From assembly GCA_012931725.1 (NCBI GenBank), contig CM022944.1, positions 107,866,003 through 107,930,002 of the forward strand: DNA of 64,000 bases, given 5' to 3'. Each line of letters opens with the position of its first letter. Position 1 is the stretch's first letter. This DNA is from Litsea cubeba (taxonomy: Eukaryota > Streptophyta > Magnoliopsida > Laurales > Lauraceae). The notes beneath the pieces are model-generated. The model searched no databases, was not told the DNA's origin, and saw only the letters and a program-made list of their open reading frames with translations. Positions 45,201 to 52,828 of this stretch are shown here, one piece after another. A program made the translations under genes and the position numbers.

Positions 45201-48200
45201 ACTTTTGTGGCGGATTTTGTGTTTCAGTATAGTTCTCTTATATTGTAATTCTCGTTTTCTTCTAATAATGTCACTTTTTCAAAAATAAAAAATAAAAAAA
45301 TGAAGGTTGATGGCCCACCAAGGGAAAGTGGTAGGCCAGAGAAGACGTGGATGGAGGTAGTAAAAATAGATTTGAAGAAGTGTAGCTCATCTGAGGATTT
45401 GACTAAAGATAGTTTGGAATGGAGAAATAAAATTTGTGTAGCCGACCCCAACATAGTTGGGACAAGGCTTTGATGATGATGAGACAACTCACGTTTTTAT
45501 AAATTGCAAAAAAGGTCAACCACCCATAAAACCCAGAAAATTACAAATCTGCCCCTCTTGCTCAACACACTCCCTCAAGTAGGTGCGCATATATATGTAT
45601 CTCACTGACTTATTAAGAATGTTCTGCATTTAAGTTCATGGAAGAGATTTTTTTGGTTTGATTGGCCTAGTTACTTTTTTTTTTTTTTTTTTTTTTTTGG
45701 GGGGGGGGGGGGGGGGTGGGGTTGGTTGTGATATGGTGATTCATGAGAGCTCCACAGGGACATCCCCATACTCTCTCATGGAAGAAATTTGGTGAACACA
45801 TGACGCAGTCCCGATTTGTCTCATCAGACCATCAAGGGCCCAAATTAGCAAACCTGAAAAATATTCCAGCAACTAATAGGGTTTGCGGACAATTGTAACA
45901 AATTTAGAAAAAATTTAAGCAAGGACAATGCTAATTATCAACCCAAATTGACCTTGAAGTCTCCCTCAATCACCATAGCATCACACCACACTAGGGAGAG
46001 CGAGAAACAAAGCATACCGTGTGCTTTTAGTCAATAGAAGCAACTGCTGGACATGACTGCTTGCAGCAGTTGACTGTATATGTGTATATATAGTATTAAA
46101 AAACCATCTAAAACCCTTGTAATCCTTCCAAACATGATTCTTACTACACTTAGAACTCTTTACTAATATTTCCTAAGAATCCGAAGTTGCTAAAAAAATA
46201 TTGATGAAAACTAGCAATTTCTTGAACTGAAGTCATCTCAGATGACTTGGAGTAGATCTGGTGTGGGGCTCACGTGGCCCACTTGATCAGAAATCGAACT
46301 CAATGAGTGTAAAGAAGTCCCCTGGGCGGTCCTTCTGAAGTAAACTCTTCATAGGTTGGGTTCGACCCACCAACCTATTGCTCAAATGGACTCCACGTAC
46401 TGCTCTTTTCATGTTTTGGATTTTGTTTTTGAATTTTCATAAAACCACCTGTTTTGTTATTCAATGTTATACCAAAGCAGACCCTGTAATGTGATCTTAT
46501 GTAATTTTTTGTTACTATTTGTGTCCGACTTTGATCAAAACTTGATGAAACCTTTGTGGGCCTTCTTGTAGTCCTCAATTCGATCGATGTAGGCTCCGGC
46601 CACTTCAAAATCGCAATAAAAAATCCTTTCCACATCAGCACATGTACTAGTTGATTTGAAGACCTTACAATTGGTATACAAATGACGCCAGTGGTATTTT
46701 CTCTCGGATAAGGTGGTAGTCTATATCAATATGGTCCGTCTTTTTATGAAATACTGGGTTTGATGTAGTACGAGTTGTAGCTTGATTGTCACAATGCATC
46801 GAAATGGGATTTTTAACAAGATAACATAGTTCTCCATTAGTTGGCTTAACCAAAATAATTCACACACTATCTTCGCCATAGCTCTGTATTCAGCTTTAGC
46901 CTTTAGCACTAAAGCGAGGAACCACCAACTGGTTTTTCGTTTTCCAAGCAACCAAGTTACCACCAAGAAATGTGCAAATTTTCAGAGGGAAATCGGCCAT
47001 CATTTGGAAAGCCCGGCCAATCTGCATCTGTATAGCACACTACATTCGGATTTCCATTAAAATTTTATATAACCCTTCTTCAAGGTGAACTTTTGATGTA
47101 TTGCACAACATGCTTCACTACATCGATATGACAGGTTCTGGGAGCATGGATATTGCAGAATTACACTCACTGCATAGGGCAACTGGCAAGTCAGGTATAG
47201 TGATCGTAAGGTAGTAGATGAGCTTTCCTACTGATGTTTGAAATCCCCTTGGATCTGCTAACAATCAGCTATTGATTCACATTGAGAAGAGTATCTGAGC
47301 CCTTAGCTCCCAAGTTACCTGTGGCAAGCGACAAATCAACACCTTATTTTCTCTATCAAGGGAATATACCCTTACTAGGTTGTGACACTTCTATACCCAA
47401 TAAATACTTCAAATTGTCCTATTTTTTAAATTCTCAACTACCTTAACCCTGGTACTGCTTAAGTTCTGCAATACCTTGATTATCATCTCCAGTCAGCACA
47501 ATGTCATCCACACGGATGTAAAGAATAATAACACCTTGCTCTTTGCTTTTCACAAATACAGTTGTGAGCTGAACTAACATCGAATGAAGCCTACTTGCAC
47601 CAATGCACTACTGAACTTCCCAACCCATGTCCGTGGTTATTGCTTGAGATTGTACAATGCTTTCTCCAATCAGAAAACTTTATGTTCCTCCCCTAACAGA
47701 ATAAGCCTGAGGTTGGGAGATGTAGACCTTTTTTTGCAAATCGCTATGGAGTGCATTTACAACTCCAAGTCGATGAATGGTCCATCAGAAACTGCTGCAA
47801 TGAATATATTACCGGCGTTCAGTTAAGTGATAGGAGCAAGGGCTATGTTCTTCTATGAGGCACCTCTCATGGATTTGCGTGAAGGGTAACCTTTTTACCA
47901 CTGCGTGGACACCCCATGACAATCCAACCTCCTCACACTCACTAACCCCCTATGAATTAGCTTTCACTGTAATTTGGCACTAATCTGAATAATAATTACT
48001 TTCGAATTAAATTCCAAATGTCTTGAAATAATCATTTCCTTACACTTGTATAAACTACTTAACAACTCGTGCTTTGTAGCAAGCAATGCTGCTATCAGAA
48101 TTTTTCCAATCTTTTGGTTCTTTTAAATATTTTTAGATTATTTAAACAAAAGAGAAATTCGGTTTGATATCCTATATGTATTGATGTGTATCACTATTGG

Positions 48201-51200
48201 GACTGAGTACGTCCTCTAGTACTGATATTTTAAGCAATGAGTACCATTCATACCTTTGCCGTTGAAGACACAGCTAGATATGGGTTACTTGTCCCCATCC
48301 CCATCAATTCCCCAACCTAATTGAGTTTTAATATGGGGCCATATGGCTGCAGATTCTGCACAACAATCACTTGACACATTTATGTGGTTGCAGTGAGTGC
48401 ACAAAATTTCAAATTTTTATCCCAGACTTGTGGATGGTATTAGATGTCAATTAAAAAATAATCACATAAGTTCCCACATATAGATCTGTGCTTTTCTCTC
48501 GCAAGATAAGTACAAAATTCTGCGATGCTGGGTTTAAGTTGTAACATTTATTAGCAGACGGCCCCACACAGAATCTTCAACTGGCCACAATCACGAACCA
48601 ATGGCTAGCCTGAGGATTGTGCGCAATTCTTGATAAGACATATGAGTGGACCTCACATCCAAACCTTCACGAGGAATTCCAAGATATGCAGTTTCACTTG
48701 GAAACAGCGGAAACTTTCCGACAGAAATGTAGCAACACAATTTCCATAAATTCCTCCAAAAGGTATCTAGGATGATTGGCCCTTACAATGTATATAGAGT
48801 TATTTCAAAATCAAGAAACCCTAAATCTAATCCTAATCATCCAATTATTGAAAGTAAATATTAAGCCTTAAAGATAAACAATTGTTAAGAGTCCTAAGAA
48901 AGTATATCCATGTCCCTAAAGTAACAGGAAATGAAGTTGCTGTGAGGAGGGATTGGCACAAGTCCTGCTTTGTGCAATGGCCGTTACAATGTATATAGAG
49001 TTATTTCAAAAGCAATAAACCCTAAATCTAATCCTAATCATTCAATTATTGAAAGTAAATATTAACCCTTGGAGATAAACACCTGTCCAGAGTCCTAAGA
49101 AATCTATCTCCAGGTCCCTAAAGTAACAGGGAATGAAGTTGCTGCAACTGCAAGGAGAGATTTGCACGAGTCTTGCTTTGTGCAATCCTCTTTGGGTTAT
49201 CTCGTGCGTTTGCCCAAAGTGGTCCCATGTGGGGCCTCTATTTTATGCTTGCTCCACTTTGTTGTGGCGGTGGCATTAAACTTCAGGATAATATCCACCA
49301 TCAGCATGGCTAAGATTGTCTGAAAGGGGGAGAGCAATCCTAACTGTTTTCTTTACTGGTGAATCACCCAAAGATAGTGCAGCCCACTTGTACAGTTGCT
49401 TCCTGACCTAAAAATAATAGAGGCTATTTTGCCCAGTGTCTCCAAATAGATGCTAAATGAAAATGCATGGGCACTTATTTTAGTTTCTTGAGATTTTTTC
49501 ATGATTCAGAGTTTTATATCTGTCGAGTTTCATGGCTACCTTCTTTCTATTATTCTGATGTCTTAGTTTATACGGCCATCAGGGTATTGTTAAAAACTTA
49601 TGAGATTCGACTGTTGGACCTGTTAATGAATTGAGCATTTCTGTGATATTTTACTGACTTTTGTTTCTGAACTATTTAGTTACTGTACTTAATTGTTTTG
49701 GTCATCATGATGGTGTTCAATTTTTCTTTGACCATAAAATTTCAAGCATGTGATTTTCTTATTTGCCACGAGTTCTTACTCTCTTTTAAGTGAAAGAAAT
49801 CATTTATTGCTGGTAGATGAGTGAACACAAGAGCCTGTCAGATAGATGTTCTGTACAAACGGTTGAGATAGAGTCCCTTAAAGCACTGGTATGTTCGTGA
49901 TCTGGGAATTTAGTTTGCTCAAGTGTACTTACTCTTTAATTTCACTAACTTTCTTTTCATATATTTCTTGCATTTGGAACGATCTTCAGAACTTTGGGAA
50001 TACGTTTGGGGACCACTACTTATAGATGGTTCGATATTCGATATTTACTGCTAAAGAAAATGCTTTTTGCAGATTGAAAACCTGCAGAAGGAGAAGCAGG
50101 TACTGCAGATCTTCTTGGACATGTATGGACAAGAGTGCTTTGACAACAGGTACATTGTGAATTTGATAGTACAGTTGTACCAACTGATAAAAAAATGTTG
50201 CACCAGCTCAATGATTATTCATGTTGCTGAGTCCTTACTTGGAGCATTGAGCAGGCATAAGCTACCTTATTTTCTGCCATGTATTCTTCTTTGATTGGTC
50301 CGTTGCTGGAACAGTGACAGTTTATTATGTTCAGACAGCTCTTGTGGACACTTGCAAAGGGTAAACTAATTTGAGTTTTTTCTAACAGTGTCCAGTTTTC
50401 AAAGGGGGTGGGTTATATATTCAGGTATTGGGAAGATTTGGAGGTGCAATGAGTTCTTGGAGTATGAATTTTCTTTTGTGTATCCAGTCTCACTATATAG
50501 GTGTTTTTTTTTTTTTTTTCTGTTAATCAGTGTTGTGAGGTCTTGGGAGTGAAAGTTGTTTAGAGCGCAGTGTTTAGGAGGCTTTCTTAGAGTTATCCAT
50601 CCTTACCATTTTCGCATGCAGGGATTCATCGATAATAAAATGTGGAAGTTTACAAGATTTATGTTTAGGTGAAATAAAGGCCCACCATAGATCATTGCAT
50701 TTATTGGTTTGGAAGGGTCTTTTTCCTCCAATAGTTGAAGCTTTCAGTTTGTATGCATTGTTACTTGTTAGTGAAAGTGCAGAGATGGATTTTGGGATGG
50801 TGTGCATTGATGGTGCTTCTGAAGGAAAATCGGCCCGCCAAGCGTTGGTGGTGTATTTGCAAAACTAAAAGAGGTCAAATCCTTTGCTTTTTCCAGGTTC
50901 AGTAGTTACAGCGGAATCTAATAAATTGGAGGTATCAGGCAATTAGGGAGGCCATAGAGATTTACAAGGAAAGTTTTACAGGGAACTTGGTAGAAGAAGA
51001 TTTGGGGAACGTGATTTTGGGTGCCGAAGAAATCTAAAGTTCCATGGAGTTTGATATATATTTTGTGAGATTTGGAACATCCCAGAGTTCTGTTGTTGGT
51101 GCTGGTGGCCAACAAACTTTCCACAGTTGATAATCACAGGAGGGGTATCGCTTAGAGACTCCAATTCCGATGTCTGTTTTGCTTGTGAAAGGAGGTTGAA

Positions 51201-51618
51201 CTCGGACTCGGCTGAGTCACAATGAGACTCAGACCCCGACTCAACTCAGTGGGACCGAGCCTAAGTCAACTTGGACTTGGCCAAGTTTTAAAATCTTGGC
51301 ACATTAAATTTTCATCGCCTTTGCCAATGAGGTTGCAAGAACAAATCAAAGATTCATTACAAGGTATTGGTACTGAAGATCAAGCTAACAAAGTTCATCA
51401 ACAGAGTAGTCATGAAAGGAAACAGAGATGTAATGGTTATTACAAATTAGCGGTAATGAATATTTATGCACTAGCTTGAGGGGGCGTTTTGAGAAACAAT
51501 TAGGGGGTTGATTTGTAATTATGAGAATAAGTTTGTCTTAGATTAGGATTAGGTTAAGTTTGTGTTATTTTTGGTAGTGTTATGATGTAACTAGAGTTTC
51601 CTATTATTAAGTGATTAG

Positions 51619-51649
<31 letters not shown>

Positions 51650-52768
51650 GGTTGTAATTAGGTTTCCTAGTTTGAGCTATTCTCAATAAAAAAAATATTA
51701 TAAGAATTCATAAAGATGTAGCCGCTAAATTTCAATTAAGGTCTTCTAAGGTTAAGATTCATCTTTCTTGGTCGCCTCTCAATATGGTTTCTTAAAATTC
51801 AATTTGGATGGGGGCAGCTAGTGAAAAGCTATGGCTGACAGGAATTGGTGGTGTTCATCGGAGTGAGAAAGGGTAAGACACTAATGAGGCGGAGGTGCCA
51901 CCAATATTGGAGGCTATCCATATTTACTTGCATGGTTTCCATGATTTCTTAATCATTGAGAGTGATTCATCCAATTCTATCTCTTGGATGATGCCCATGG
52001 AGAGCTGACTTGGGGAATTTTTCTATTACTTTCAAGAGATCAAAGAAAGAAATTTCAACATTTGGAGTCTTCAAGTGAATTTCAATACTCCATTAGTATT
52101 CACCTGATTATACTCAACAGAAGATGACTAGAGCAGGTAGGAACTAGGAACAAGCCACTTGATGTCTATAGACATGTATAAGGCAGTGAAATAGCAATAT
52201 TATGGTTACATTGTACTATGTGTGCAATGGTGGCAGTGTCACAATAGTTTTAAGGCAAGAGGATAATATAAACTACAAATTGAACAGCTGAATGGTGTTG
52301 TAGCAAATGGACACAGCTGCAACAGCTCAACCCATCAAGATTACCCAACTCAGTTGAAAATAATTCATAATCAAATAAATGAAGTACCTTATCAAAAAGA
52401 AGATGCCACTTTAAGGACTGGAGTTTTCCGATGGGATACCTATCATCATAGCTTTTTAGAGTTATTTCTAACAAAAAATTGTCATGTTGGGGATTCATGA
52501 CACTTTTATAAAAATCCTTCCCTTGAATTTTAAAATGCAATGTCTCATTGCTGAATTTCTGAATGCCAACCCCTTTCACTTTTAGCCTTTAGAACTTTCA
52601 CAATCCCAACCCCCTTCTCATATCAAAATGCTGGATGGGCCAAGAGGATTTTGGGAGAGGACGCCTCATTGTGTTGCGATTGTGTAACGATTTTATTTTC
52701 TCATATGGTATAATGCTCTTACACCTACGCCTCGGTTGTGGTTGTAGGCATCTTATAAAATTTTACTT

Positions 52769-52828
<60 letters not shown>

